From Axinella damicornis (Eukaryota > Porifera > Demospongiae > Axinellida > Axinellidae): 64,000 nt of DNA. The notes beneath the pieces are model-generated. The model was not told where the DNA came from and searched no databases. It worked only from the letters and a program-made list of their open reading frames with translations. Positions 1 through 13,587 of the stretch are shown here, one piece after another. The stretch's first letter is position 1, and each line of letters opens with the position of its first letter. Both the position numbers and the translations under genes were made by a program. The DNA is taken from contig OZ007514.1 in NCBI GenBank assembly GCA_963931865.1, positions 11,891,478 to 11,955,477 of the forward strand, read 5' to 3'.

Positions 1-1299
1 TCAGAGGCATTGCCACGTGCATTAAATTATGCTGACTGTTTACGCCATTTGCATTGCTGGAACACGGAACTCATGTAAACACTAACTATAGCATGCTTAA
101 TTCTTGCACAAAATACCTGCCTGCGACAGCTGTCCACTAAGGAGTTGGTTAATGGAAACGGCACCAATTTTTGTGAAGATGGTGCTCATTTTCGCTGAAA
201 TCCCATTGTCAGCTCATATCTCTCGTTCTGAGTAAGCTACAAACTTTGCACATGCATTGGTGCGTAGAGCTGCTGTAGCCTGTAGCTGAGCTTGCATACC
301 AATCACTACAGAAGAAGGTAGCGAGTTCCATGACGAAATGGTACTGGGGAAAAAAAGAATTCAGGAAACAAGAGGTGTGAGCAAATGGTTGATAATTATA
401 AATTAAGTGAGTGATTTATCAGTACGGTGACTGTAACTTACAGGCCTATAGGATATGGGAAAAATAGGAAGACCAACGCCACTGTGTGTTAAAAGTTGAC
501 ATAAACACAGGTTTCGCCTCCTGGTTGAGAGAAGAGCTATATTGAAGTTGAGATGGTTGGAGCAGACCCAGAGGTGGGAGGGAGTGAGGGATGTATGTGG
601 CGTGGCGATAGAACTACACGTCACTATGTGCGTGATATGGAGGATCAACAGCGTACCTGCAGGAAGCTAGGTGGATTCACTCCCCCATTTTGTCAGCAAG
701 AGTACCGGGGGTATGTGCAGGACAGGAACACTGCATGTGCCAGGTGCTGCGGGTCGTGTATGCAAGCCAGTACATGGGCATACTTTCTACTCGGCTGCTT
801 TCGAATTTGCCCTTGTGAATGAGTCTTGCTTTGTACATGTATATAGTACCTGTTATGGAGTACATTAGGATGCTTTCCCCAGACAATTTAAAGCTAGATC
901 TGCTTGCATGGCTGGTGGGCGGGGTGCATGCATAATGGGATTGAATGATGTACTCTATGCATGTGATACTATTGGTGTGCTTGATTGTCAGCTCTCCGAG
1001 GATTCAATCAATTTGTTGACCCTCAGGCATTATGATTACCTATCATCTCACAGCAGAACATTTAATTTCTGACATGCCTAATGTTTTATAAACTAGACAA
1101 GATTTACACGTTCTCACAAAAATAGAGTGGTGTTAAAAAGAACTGGGAGAAATATTTGAGGAATCTAAGAACAGACTACGAATGTAAAAATAAAATGGCT
1201 ACCTAGCTAACTCAACACATTGCTAAAAGCTTGCATGCAAGCAGTTGTCACGTTGTGACCATGATGTCAGCATGATGTCAGTATGATGTCAGTATGATG
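1..1299. other. Non-coding stretch downstream of the VWA gene
   Basis: I see no convincing exon, RNA gene or transposon here. Short open frames at 403-886 lack domain motifs and overlap each other on both strands. The last 40 bases before the VWA stop codon contain four copies of a short TGATGTCAGTA-like repeat. The stretch is probably the 3' untranslated region and intergenic DNA of the gene at 1300-6727. Confidence 0.5.
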
Positions 1300-3249
1300 T
1301 CAGTGCTCCGGGTCCACTTCGTAGAGGAACCCGGTGCTGGGCATGAGGACACGGTTGTAGGACGTGCTCTGGACAAACACTCTCCACTTGTCAAGGCAGG
1401 TCGGCTTGATCTTCCCTGTTCCCCCTGCACCAATCAGATCACAGGCCTCTGGTCCCGTGAACATATCACCTGATACCTGAGGGAGAGAGGGAGATACAGA
1501 GGAGCTAGTTCAGAAGAGGAACTCGACAATTCCATATTCTGCGATGAAACCATTCTTCCTAGTAGGCCAGTAGATATGCATGCTTCCACCCCCCCCCCCC
1601 CCCCCCCAAAAAAAAAACACTCACACAGCGACTCAAATGGACTCCTAGCCTGTGTCGATCCGCATTGAAGAGGATAAACGCAGGCGCTACCACCGCATTT
1701 TCACAGCACGCATTCTAGCACCATCTCACGCATTCTAGCACCATCTCACGCATTCTAGCACCATCTCACGCATTTACTTGCTAAGTAGTTGGCATCTCTG
1801 TGGATTACGGAAAAGGCCTGAGAACAAAGCTATAGCTACGATGTCATGTGCCACACACATACCTTGTCCACAAGCACCACCTCCTTCTTGTCTGATACTT
1901 TCTCTGGTTTGGTAAACTCGTAGAACCCCCTCCCTGCCTTGAAGATCAATCCATTGCGCTGGACGAAGGAGCGGATGTCACCTCGCTCATCTACGTCCAA
2001 CACCTGGAAGCGAGAAGGATTCACAGGAGTGAGGCCACTGGTGTCTGTCCCACCTGGAGGGGGGAGAGATGTGGAGTGGGAGGAGGAGGGGGGAGAGATG
2101 TGGGGAGGAGGAGGAGGAGAGGGGAGGGAGGAGGAGAAGGAAGAGATGTGGGGTGCATGGGAGGAGGAGAGGGGAGAGATGTGGGGAGGAGGGAGGACAA
2201 AGGAGAGTGAGAGGGGATGGGGAGAGTTAGAAGAGGGAAGGATGGAAGAGAGTGATTAGAAGAGGGGAGGAGGGAAGGGAGAGAAAAAGGGGGAGAGCAG
2301 ATGAGCGTGTGTGTGTGTGTGTGTGTACCTGAGAAGGTGGTTTCTCTCCCTGCCAGTGTGTCAAACAGTCGGTGAATGGACCTGTTCATCCCGGAACCTC
2401 TGCCCCGTACCTCATCTTCAAACACCTGCAGATTCAGAAGGAAGGGGAACTGATCACTCAATGTCACATGGCGTGCAGGTGACCTGAAATGTGCCCACAG
2501 TACTAACTCCACACATTCAGATTAGCTTGTACCCGCCGGCATCAGTCCCAGATTTTTGTCTTGAAGCTTTGGAAGGAAAGCCCAGGAGGGGTTTGCACAC
2601 GACAAGGTGCCACCAGTGACATCATATGTACTGTAGCACAGAATACACCCTTTGTGTCAGCAAGTGGCTGTTTCATAGGTACGAGGGGAAGAGCCCCAGT
2701 CTATGTTCAGTGAGAGCTAGGGGCTGCTGCCGTTGGCTGCTGACCAATAAATATGTAAACATTATAGCCTCGTTCCCAGGCCTACCCCGTTTTTTTCTGT
2801 TCTTCAGTTTTCGTTGACAGATGAGGAAGAGCGGCGCGGTGGAAAAGTTCTTCACCGCTCTTCCACATCCGTGTATTATTGTCAATGCAAACCGAAGAAC
2901 AGAAAGAACGGGGTAGGCCTGGGAACGAGGCTATTAACATTATGAATGGAACAATGGGTATAAACTCACAGCTGTTGGCCTTTGAGGTTTAATGGGCTAT
3001 ACAAATAGACATCATGTGATATCATGTGACTATACCAACCTGCAGCTGGTCCAAGGACTGTTCCCTGAAGCAGATGGCCATTATGAAGTCAACGATGGAA
3101 GCGAACTGGTCGAGGTGCAGGTGGTATCCCTCCGTCAGGCTGGCCAGGGAGCGGTAGAAAGACGTGCTCATGGAGTTGTTGAGGGCCTGTATATAATAAT
3201 TATGTAGAGCTACAGTTCAAGGCTAGCCAGTTTAGTGTTGTACATTCAA

Positions 3250-3283
<34 letters not shown>

Positions 3284-3364
3284 ACCTGTCTCACTCCTGC
3301 GCATAATTCCCATCCCATCAGGTACAAAACAATTGATGTGCAAAATTCAAGAATTGAGCAACCC

Positions 3365-3395
<31 letters not shown>

Positions 3396-3784
3396 ACACA
3401 CCTGCACAGCGTAGATCTTCACTCCCAGGTCGTCGTGTAGCTTCTTTGCTTCAGTTTTCCAATCCAGTTTCAGCTTGTTCATGTGGAAGGTGGCTGGATG
3501 GGGAATGGCATCCCCAATCATCACCAGTGAGCGCTGGGTACCCGCCGTCCAGGAGAGCTTCTCCCTCGCCTCGTAGAGTACCAGTTCATAGCATTCCTCC
3601 CAGTCAGCACCACCTGGGGTCAAAGTTCAAAGGTTTAAGGTCAAAGAAAATTCATACCGCAGTGTACTTGGCATAATTATGTCTCCCATCGCCGTGACTA
3701 CAGGGACATCAATGCGTCAGTGACCAGAATAGCCAAGGACACATTACAAATAGAAACTCTTATAAACACATACACCAGTCTGGA

Positions 3785-3845
<61 letters not shown>

Positions 3846-6727
3846 GTTCCCTCCACATTCTGTATGAAGTCACACAACTTGTTTCCATCCGTAGAGAAGT
3901 CCATGATCTTGGTGACGTAGGTGTGTGTGTCCCAGTAGTCACCGTGGGCGATCACTGCGATCCTGATTCCCGGGATCTCCTTCTGGAGGCGCTTCACTGT
4001 GTTGGACACACTGCGACGCACCTGCACAGGACACAGACACAGCAGTCAGTGTGAATTAACACACCACAAGCCAAGCATGCAAAGAAGTTAGGGAAGATAG
4101 CATTATTAGAACTCGGGTGGGAAATTGTAAAGTTTGGAAGGCAAACAAAGTACATGACTGTACACCTTACACCACTGTCGTGCACTAACTCAAACGTGTG
4201 CTGAAGCTCACCTTGGTGGTGAAGCACTTTTGCCTTCATATGAGTTGCCACTGCTTTCTTCAGCTGTCATTGGGACAACCCATAGCGCTACATGTAGCCT
4301 CCTAGAAGCAGCCTGGGAACGAGGCTAGCTGTAAGCACGAGCTGGTGGATGCGGTCAGAGCCAGCTGAAGTATCGACAAGGTTACGCTGTTGACAATGAA
4401 GGGTCCATGATCTTCAATACCTGATCAATCGCTAGCCTAGTTTCCAGGCTCTCCCACATGCAAACAAATTTCCGTACTGTAAGCGACGATAGCTGGGCGA
4501 TGGCCCGGGAATGAGTGAGAATATATGTCTATGTCTGACCTGCGTTAGGCAGGGGTACATGGAGCCTGTTGTATCAAATGAGAACACTATTTCCACAGGA
4601 CCTCCGGGAGGGGGTGGGGCATCTACCCTGGCTTTCTTAGCAGTCGAGGGACCCTCTCCTGCATCAGCTGACGGGGAGGAGAGACAATAAACATATGCAT
4701 GAGGTACATTAGCATGATTCATGGATGAGTTAGGTTATTAACCCTCCAATTCCAACTCCAGCAAATAACCAGTTACCCCGTGCGAATGCATGCAGCAGGG
4801 GTTAAGTGATCGGTTTGTGTCCCGTCAGTCTGTCTGTCTCTGGACACAAACATCAGCAGTTTGAGCAGTGAAGGCTTAGAAGGGTCGGAGATCAGAAATT
4901 ACTAGTGTCTACATAATTCACTGACCAGAGATCCACTCTAGAGGCTGAGAAAGCTGCGTGAAGAAAGTCTTGTTTCAAACTTGACCACACCCTGCTTCTG
5001 GCATTACTGCCACAGCTATGGTATCTCATATTGCATGCCGTATTAAAAATCGATAGGGCTAGCTATCTCATCGTGCATGCTGTATTAATAATCGGTGGTA
5101 CGCCAAAGTAATATTGACTGGACTTCATCCAGGGTCCGGCTGTTATCATAAACGCTTGTGCACACATTCAGTGAAACTATGCACCATCTTACACTACACT
5201 TCCTTACTGTCCTCCGTCTCCTCTTCCTTCTTACTGCTGGCGGCAGCTGTGTCTTCAGCCTTCCTCTTGGCTCCTCGCTTACCACGACCCCCCGCCTTGG
5301 CAGCCGGCTCTGAGCAGAACACAACGAAAATATGCTTCAATGGTCGACCTCAAACTTTACATCTGACAACAGCTTCATTGGAGTACCTACCATACATGTA
5401 TGACGCTTAAATTTCACGGGTCTGCGATCGCAAACTATGGATCTTAAGCAAAAATCTTTTGTTTGACACGCATGGTGTGCAGATATAGATGACATTCGTA
5501 AGCATATGTGGACGGTATTCATAAGCGTATGTGTGACGGCAAGTTTGCACTTTCCCTTGGCCTGTGTGCCGGCAGATTGCTGAAGTACAGTAGCGTCAGT
5601 ATTGGCAGCAGCTGTCGCACGCAATGGTACATGTATCTCTTGGAAGAGCACTCTTTTTTTGTTCCGGCAGCTTACACTTCAGCTACCGTCCATCCACACT
5701 CTCAAAGTACTAGAACAGAGCCACTGAGTCGAATGCTGAGGAGAATGAAGTAGGGAAGCGAGTTGCGGAACGTTCACAACGCTGTATACGCTACTACTGA
5801 CGAACATGAGAGAGTAGTCTGAGTTCAGCGCTGAGTTAAACTGTACGTTTGGACTGCAACGAAATGTTCTCAAAGTGCAAAATTTAGTCCCATGAATTTA
5901 AGCATTATACGGTAAGTGTAATTATGCATACTGATTGAATGCAGACACACTGAACTAATCATTAGAAAACTAATTTAGCACAAAGTCAGTCCCCCCCCCC
6001 CCCCCACCCCACACACCCCACAGATACACACACCCATACCTTCCTTCTTTGCTGCCTTGGTGGGTTTCTTGGCACTGGGCTTACTTTCCTCAGGCTCCTC
6101 CGCCTTTCGCTTCACAGCTGCCCCCCTCTTCTTCCTCCCTTTGCCGCCATCCCCAGCAGCGTCCTGTGAACCAAGCATCATACATTGCTGAGGTGCATGT
6201 TGGTAACAATTACTTGCACCTGAAGGTATTGTGACAGGACACGCTTCCTGTCTCTAAGTATGTATGTACGTGGGTGTGGCTAGGGTGTGTTTCGCTGGAG
6301 ATACGGATCTATAGCTATAAAAGACGATCGATCACTCAATCAGAGCAGTACCAGTACCTACCGTCGCCTCATCCCCGTCCTCCACCTCGTAGAGGAACTC
6401 ACTGTGTGCCAGCAAGACGCGGTTGACAGAAGTGGACTGCACAAACACGTCAAAGTCACTGATCTCGGCGAGGTCGAGTTTGAACTTCTTCGAGCTCTTC
6501 GGGATGGCGAGAACCTCCCGGACTTTGTCTCCCGTCACGATCGTCCCGTCTGTCTTCCTACGAATGACAATCTCCTTGTAGTCCTGGATGACTTCGGGCT
6601 TGGTTAGCTGATAGAAACCGCGCCCTTTCTTGAATTTCAGTGCCTTCTCTTCCACAAGTGCCTTGATGGAGCATCGCTTCGTCACTGCGATGGTCTTGAA
6701 GCGCGATCCAGTCACCACTGACGCCAT
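1300..6727 (-). CDS. VWA-domain protein with duplicated flanking domains
   Basis: Ten exons join in phase: 6362-6727, 6040-6163, 5208-5309, 4540-4667, 3844-4021, 3402-3613, 3040-3186, 2329-2425, 1863-2053, 1300-1476, giving 573 aa. Residues ~1-120 form a domain with GRGFYQLTKPE and VFVQSTSVNRVL. A Lys/Ala/Glu-rich basic linker (~122-220) looks like a nuclear-protein tail. A VWA fold follows (~222-430): the MIDAS motif is FSFDTTGSM (Asp229, Ser233), with ECYELVLYEAR and MIGDA downstream. Residues ~465-573 repeat the N-terminal domain (GRGFYEFTKPE, VFVQSTSYNRVL). VWA domains bind metal and mediate protein contacts; the ligand here is unknown. The ATG at 6727 was chosen because the frame is open and homologous from there. 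An acceptor-like CAG just upstream leaves room for another 5' exon. No signal peptide is seen, so the protein is probably intracellular. Confidence 0.88.
2765..2933. mobile_element. MITE, TAGCCTCG family, 169 bp
   Basis: The ends are inverted repeats of about 40 bp, starting TAGCCTCGTTCCCAGGCC and ending with its complement. The flanks are TAAACATTA on the left and TTAACATTA on the right, a 9-bp target duplication with one mismatch. It lies in an intron of the VWA gene. Confidence 0.8.
3251..3401. repeat. poly-C and (CA)n tracts in VWA introns
   Basis: Two long C homopolymers (about 3251-3280 and 3362-3380) and a CA tract that runs up to the splice donor of the exon 3402-3613. A similar poly-C/CA block at 3786-3843 touches the donor of the next exon. 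Length calls in such tracts are unreliable. Confidence 0.85.
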
Positions 6728-8562
6728 AATCACCTTGTAGACCTGCACGGAGGCTGCACAGTGTGAATTTTGAACTACAAGTGGGCGGAAACGTACGTAC
6801 TATTGGGTGTGGCGAGAGGCTGGCCCGCGCGAGATCGAGATTACGTACGTCTGTATGTAGGCGCCTATATATACGTCAATTTTTCCCGTACGGTTAAATT
6901 TGGTGTGCAGTGAGTGGCCTGGTACGGTAGAGTGTATATGATATCTCTAGTGCTCAACTAATTAAGGCTCTGTCCTTGCATGCTTTTTCTGGTGAAGGGT
7001 ACACTGTAGTGCGCCTGGAATTTACCCTTAGCTGTTCCCAAAAATAAGTTTGAATGAAAGAATTTTATCCACACTGGAAAGGGTTGTACAGAAGGTAGTC
7101 CTATATACGTACTCCTCTACAAATAAACAATAGAACGAGACATGCAGACAAGGAACTCTGGTACAAGAACTAAAACAATAGTTTAATATTTAAGGGATAT
7201 CTACACGGGATAAAATAATAATTGAACCAGAATTAAGTTCCTTATAGTCTATAGTTTTGAAAGAGTAAAGGGATGGGACATTAGCTGTCAAAGGGAAGCT
7301 CATTCCATACAAAAGAACAATGTTCAAAAAAAGGAATATGAATTGAGCAATGCCATTAAATTTTGTGGTACATGCACGTAATTCAAGCAAGTTCAGTGAT
7401 GATGATTGTCTTCACCATCCCTGTTATAATATGGGGCCCAGCACTCCTTGGTTATCAAATCAAATGAAATGAACTGAACATGTATACTCAACGAGCTAAT
7501 TAACTAATAATCCTATTGCAAACAAGAACAAAGTAAATATACCGGTGGAATTCCAAAGTACTATAACTTCCTCGGTAAAATAATGTACAGAATTAACAGA
7601 CATGCATGCTTTAACTATAAGTTTCCGCTACAGGAACAAGACGTCTGAAATGCTGTACAGGATACTGTTTTACACAAGACCACTGAATGGACTGCATGAA
7701 GGCCTTGAGTGCTAAGCTGCAAGGCAGCAAATTGTGTCACTTCCATATTATGGTCATGCATGTTTATTGCGCTGTATGTAGGTATAAGATGTGTTACATT
7801 CCTTTGGCTGGCCAGTAGTTCTTCAATCCAAAATGCATACGCATATATAATCATTATAATAATATACTCAAATGTCATAGCATGCAGGAGCTTATGTCAT
7901 TACCTCATCATGACCTCATCATGCTGGTTAAGAGCAAAGTGGGCCAATTACAGTCAAACCCTGGCCATGGTAATAATTATTACAGGAATCCTTGCAACAC
8001 TACACTTAAAATTAATGCTCAAAGCGAATTGCGTAGACCATTCCATATATGGAGCGCAGGCAGGGCTATACAACTGTACTTATTAAGCACTGAACTTTGG
8101 CCTTTAATTAAGTTACTAGGGTTCAAGTTTAGACCAGAAAATTAATTGTCCACTTAACGCAACCAGCTGTGGCTGTTGCAAGGGTTTGGAAAAGCCTTGT
8201 AGGTACCCAAGCGGCATATATAGTGTACAGTCTCCAGCAGACAAAATTCACTAATGATTAACGATCTGCTTGCAATATAAAACATAACATTAGGGTCACA
8301 TCACAATAAAAACTCTCTTTCTCATAATTACAACATAATAGCACGTCACAAGTGTATCCCAGCAGTAGTGCACAAATAATATCACAGCAGTGCACTGATA
8401 ATATCATGGTAGTGCACTGATAATATCACAGTAGTTCACAGATAATATCACGGTAGTGTACAGATAATATCACGATAGTATGCAGATAATATCACAGATA
8501 ATATCACAACAGATATCCATGCTAACCCAATCATAGACCTGTGCGGCAGTCACAATCATCAT
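6728..8562. other. Intergenic DNA between VWA and M13 genes
   Basis: AT-rich sequence with no exon I can support. It should hold the VWA promoter (near 6730-6900) and the 3' untranslated region of the M13 gene. Open frames at 7190-8145 lack recognisable motifs. Confidence 0.5.
8360..8515. repeat. Short tandem repeat, ~22-28 bp unit
   Basis: About six diverged copies of a unit around GATAATATCACRGTAGT just downstream of the M13 stop codon, probably within its 3' untranslated region. Confidence 0.75.
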
Positions 8563-11500
8563 TCACCAGAGGTAGCACTTTTCCTCAGGGTTCATAGGAG
8601 AGTTGGACGGACAGTCAAATGCACTAGCAAACTCGGGACTGTTCACCAGAGCTCCGATTACCCTGGAGTGAAGGCATTGAGTGGAGTACCATAATTATAC
8701 ACACGTATTACACACACATGCACCTCCCTAATCAGGACAACTCTTAGGGTATACATCACAGCTATTGAATCCTGGGGAGAATGAGCATTACAGGCCCCAG
8801 GGCTTGAGTCCATTATGCTATTCCGGAACTCTTCATGCTATTCCAGAACTCTCCCACGCTATTCCCATGCAAGTCTTGCTACTATGCTCAAACAATGCTG
8901 AAAATCAATGAGGGTCTGTCTTTGCTGACACACTTATGAACACCTTCCCTCCTCTCCCTCTCCCTCCCTCCCCTCCTCCCTCCCCTCCCTCCTTCCCTCT
9001 CCCCCCTCCCTCTCCACCTCTCTCCCTCCCTCGTCCTCCCTCCCTCCCTCCCCTCCCTCCCTCCCTCCCCCTCCCTCCTTCCCTCCACCTCCCTCTCCAC
9101 CTCTCTCCCTCCCTCGTTCTCCCTCCCTCCCTTCCCTCCCTCCCCTCCCTCCTCCCTCCCCCTCCCTCCTTCCCTCCTCCCTCCTCCCTCCTCCCTCTCC
9201 ACCTCTCTCCATCCCTCCCTCCATCGTCCTCCCTCCCTCCCCTCCCTCCCTCCCTCCTCCCTCCTTCCCTCCCCCCCTCCCTCTCCACCTCTCTCTTTCC
9301 CTCCCTCCCTCCCCTCCCTCCTTCCTCCTCCACCCTCCTCTCCACCTCTCTCCCTCCCTCGATCCTCCCTCCCTCCCTCCCCTCCCTCCCTCCCTCCCTC
9401 CTCCTCCCCCTCCCTCCCTCCCTCCTTGCCCTCCTCCCCCCTCCCTCTCCACCTCTCTCCATCCCTCCCTCCATCGTCCTCCCTCCCTCCCTCCCCTCCC
9501 TCCCCTCCCTCCCTCCTCCCTCCCCTCCCCCCTCCCTCCCTCCCCCTCCCTCCTCCCCTCCTCCCCCTCCCTCTCCACCTCTCTCCCTCCCTCGTCCTCC
9601 CTCCTCCTCCCCTCCCTCCCTCCCCCTTCCCTCCCTCCTCCTTCCCTCCTTCCCCCTCCCTCTCCACCTCTCCTCCATCCCTCCCTCCCTCATCCTCCCT
9701 CCCTCCCTCCCTCCCTCCCCTCACTCCCTCCCTCCCTCCCCTCCCCCCTCCTCCTCCCTCCCTCCCTCCCTCCCTCCCTCCCCTCCCCCTCCCTCCCTCC
9801 CTCCCCTCCCCCCTCCCTCCCTCCCTCCCTCCCTCCCTCCCTCCCTCCTCCCTCCCTGTATACACACACAGCCTCACCGGTAGGGGCCTGGGCTGTGAGG
9901 GTCTGTCTTGGTGGACACACTGATGAACTGAGGAGTGAACAACGAGCACCACAGCTGCAGGAGGGAGGAGATGATGAGGAAAGATGTCACGGTGGAAACA
10001 AACGTGACCATATTGTAGGACTGGCTTGATTGCACACAATAATAATTATTAAATGCACAACACACAATGCGTTCATGCAGTCTAAATAAATTGCAATCAA
10101 ACTTTCGTGATGAATTTCCAAGCGGAGGTTTCATAAACCAGTGTGTCTTCAAATCTTCATGAACTTGCAGTCCAGTGCCGGGACGATACTGAAACTTCGC
10201 ATAATTATAGATTACTGTGAAAGCTGGCCCACAATGCAATCTGATACTACTCCTCCAAGTAGCCATCTGACATCGATCCTGGTAGGTCACAGCAATTTTT
10301 ACCAGCTTCCCTTGCGTTAGTACTGCAAGCAACAAACGCTGGGATGCAGCGGTAAGGTATGGTAACTACTTGAAGCCCAGCCTACGGTGTAGGAGGTTGT
10401 GTGTACCTGTCCATAGGCGATGAAGTAGAGCTGTTCAGGAGTGTAGGGGAGGGCAGGCAGGCCAGGTGGAGTCCTGACCGCTTCTGCCAACTACGGTTTG
10501 GTAGGCCTGTAGTGAGTGGGGAGGTGAGGGATAGGGTGGAGGAAAAGGAGAGGGTGGGGCGAGGGAAGGAGGGAGGGGAGGGGTTCAAGCTGTTGGTATG
10601 AGCAGTTGAAAGTTGTAGCATACCTGGAAACTGGACTTCACTCCACCATTGTCAGCAATGTTTTCTCCAAGGGTTAAACTACCATTTACCTGAGGGAGTG
10701 AGGTGAGGAGGGAGGAAGGGAGGGAGGGAGGGGGGGAGNNNNNNNNNNNNNNNNNNNNNNNNNNNNNNNNNNNNNNNNNNNNNNNNNNNNNNNNNNNNNN
10801 NNNNNNNNNNNNNNNNNNNNNNNNNNNNNNNNNNNNNNNNNNNNNNNNNNNNNNNNNNNNNNNNNNNNNNNNNNNNNNNNNNNNNNNNNNNNNNNNNNNN
10901 NNNNNNNNNNNNNNNNNNNNNNNNNNNNNNNNNNNNNNTCTGTTGTCGAGGTAGTTATCAGCACTTGGCAAGCTGAGACCGGATTGTTGGAGCTGTGTGA
11001 TTGGGAGGGAGGGAGGGAGGGAGGGAGGGAGGGAGGGAGGGAGGGAGGGAGGGAGGGAGGGAGGGAGGGAGGGAGGGAGGGAGGGAGGGAGGGAGGGAGG
11101 GAGGGAGAGAGGGAGGGAGAGAGGGAGGAGTGAGCAGAGGGAGGGGGTGGGACGAAAGGAGGAAGTGGCTGACAGGATTCTGCTATAGGCAGTGGAATCG
11201 CTATCCTACTCACCTGGAGGATGTACTGTGAAGAGTTCTTGTCATCAATGTCCACGTAGAGAGCGAAGAAGGCGGGGCTACCAAACAGCTTCTCTGCCTG
11301 GAACTGAGTCCCGTTGATCCCCCACTCCGTCTCACTCGCACCACTCAGAAGAGACCAACCGCCTGGGGTCAAAGGTCAGATGGAAACAATCGAAGTCACT
11401 ATTGCATGATGCTGATAGCCTGATACACTTGACTATAACTAGATATACCCTTCGATAACTGAGTTTGTTTGTGGATGACTGACTGGCTGGCAAGTTAAAA

Positions 11501-13503
11501 ACCCCTCACACATACTCACACACTCTCTCCCCTCACACACACATAACCTCTCCCCCACACACCCACACACCCTCTCCCCTCACCCTCTCCCTCACACACC
11601 CACACACCCTCTCCCCTCACCCTCTCACCAGTAACATTGATGAGATCCAGGAGTGGTGAAGCACCCTGTGCGTTAACACTTGCAGTATCGATGCAGGACT
11701 TGTACAATGACTTCACCTTCATCACTGCAGACACGTCACTGTCATCGTCACCCTCCAGGATCTTCTTCAGAGCAATCTGGTTGCGGACGTCAAGCTGGTC
11801 AAAGGTGGAGTAGCGGGCATAGCCTTGGAAGGGGGGTGTATGTTTGGAGGGTATATGTGTGTAAATGGGGGAGGGGGGGGGGGGGGGGGGGGCACGTGGT
11901 GTGTGCGTGTGAGTGCATGTGTGAGCATGGGTACCATGTGTTTACAAGTGATGTGGGGTGTGGGGGCGTGGTACAAGACACTTTGTACCTCAACTTGGCA
12001 ACGCCATTATGAGAACAGAAAGACAAGCAGTCAAAATGTTTGCACCACTACTGCCAGCTGTTAGCACACACACACACACACCACTACTGCAAGTCACTTC
12101 TGAGAGAAGGCCTTGGACATGTGCACACCAAGATATCTGCACATGCGCAGCACACATCTGCACGTATGTGGATATGTGTCACTTACATGCAGCATGCTAG
12201 AATTTGGCCAAAATGAGCGAGCAGCATGCAAGCTTCATTTTGTAAGGGGGACAATAAATGAACTACTTCAGTGCAGTCCCTCATATGGACACCCTTGGGC
12301 ATTTGTCCTGATCAGCAATGTGTCTTCAATAATATTCTGGGAGACAATTTGTAAGAACTTCGGACTTGGTCAAGCGTCCTGATTACTAATGTCCACTTCG
12401 CGACACATGCAGTTCGTTAGGGTAAGCCAGGACAAAGATTGTTGGCTTCTAAACTACACACATCATGACAGCCACCTCTATGACCCTAGTCTAGCCCGAA
12501 AAACGAAGGAAGGGAAACAGTTTCCTTTTCCTTCAATTTTAAAGGGGAGAGGCAGGGTCAAGTGGCTAGACTGCTATAGGTCACTAGTCGCCATTTCACC
12601 GAGAACCACCTCATCAGCAGCTATGTCAATTGTACAAGGTCCATTACTCCACTAGCTACATCATGAGTGCCAGTACCCCACTGGACGTCATGTGACCTGC
12701 ACCTGTCCATTACTCCACTAGCTACATCATGAGCGCCAGTATTCCACTGCACGTCATGTGACCTACACCTGTCCATTACTCCACTAGCTACATCATGAGC
12801 GCCAGTACCCCACTGCACGTCATGTGACCTGCACCTGTCCATTACTCCACTAGCTACATCATGAGCGCCAGTATTCCACTGCACGTCACGTGACCTGCAC
12901 CTGTCCATTACTCCACTAGCTACATCATGAGCGCCAGTACCCCACTGCAAGTCATGTGACCTGCACCTGTCCATTACTCCACTAGCTACATCATGAGCGT
13001 CAGTATCCCACTGCAAGTCATGTGACCTGCACCTGTCCATTGCTTCACTAGCTGCATCATGAGTGCCAGTACTCCACTGCAAGTCATGTGACCTGCACCT
13101 GTCCATTACTCCACTAGCTACATCATGAGCGCCAGTACCCCACTGCACGTCATGTGACCTGCACCTATCAACACAATCACCTCTGCTGTGTACACTGCAT
13201 AGAGGTCTAATCAATACTCCAAATAATCACACCCACCGTAACCTCTCTCCCACTAAGTAAAAGTATTCTTAAATCACCAAACACACTACTCAGGAAAGGG
13301 AACAGCCCTTGACTGAGGGTGGAGCACATTGCCCTTGGAAAGAGATCTCGACTCGGGACGAAGTACAGTCAAGAACTGAGGATGAAGTGCGTTTTTGAAA
13401 GCAATTTTAAGTTGAGCTACGTCAAATGGTTGATTGCATACATGTACATTATCATACAGCAAAGTTACAGAGTTAGGTATAGCAGGATTCCTCGCTCACA
13501 CGG

Positions 13504-13587
<84 letters not shown>

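Noticed and set aside
8888..10039. Long open frames of Gly-Glu-Arg or Pro-Ser repeats
   Set aside because: They are translations of the TCCC/GGGA microsatellite in all frames and contain no domain or splice logic.
12621..13214. 197-codon frame with MDRCRSHD repeats
   Set aside because: Explained by a 66-bp minisatellite inside an M13 intron; no splice signals or composition of a real exon.
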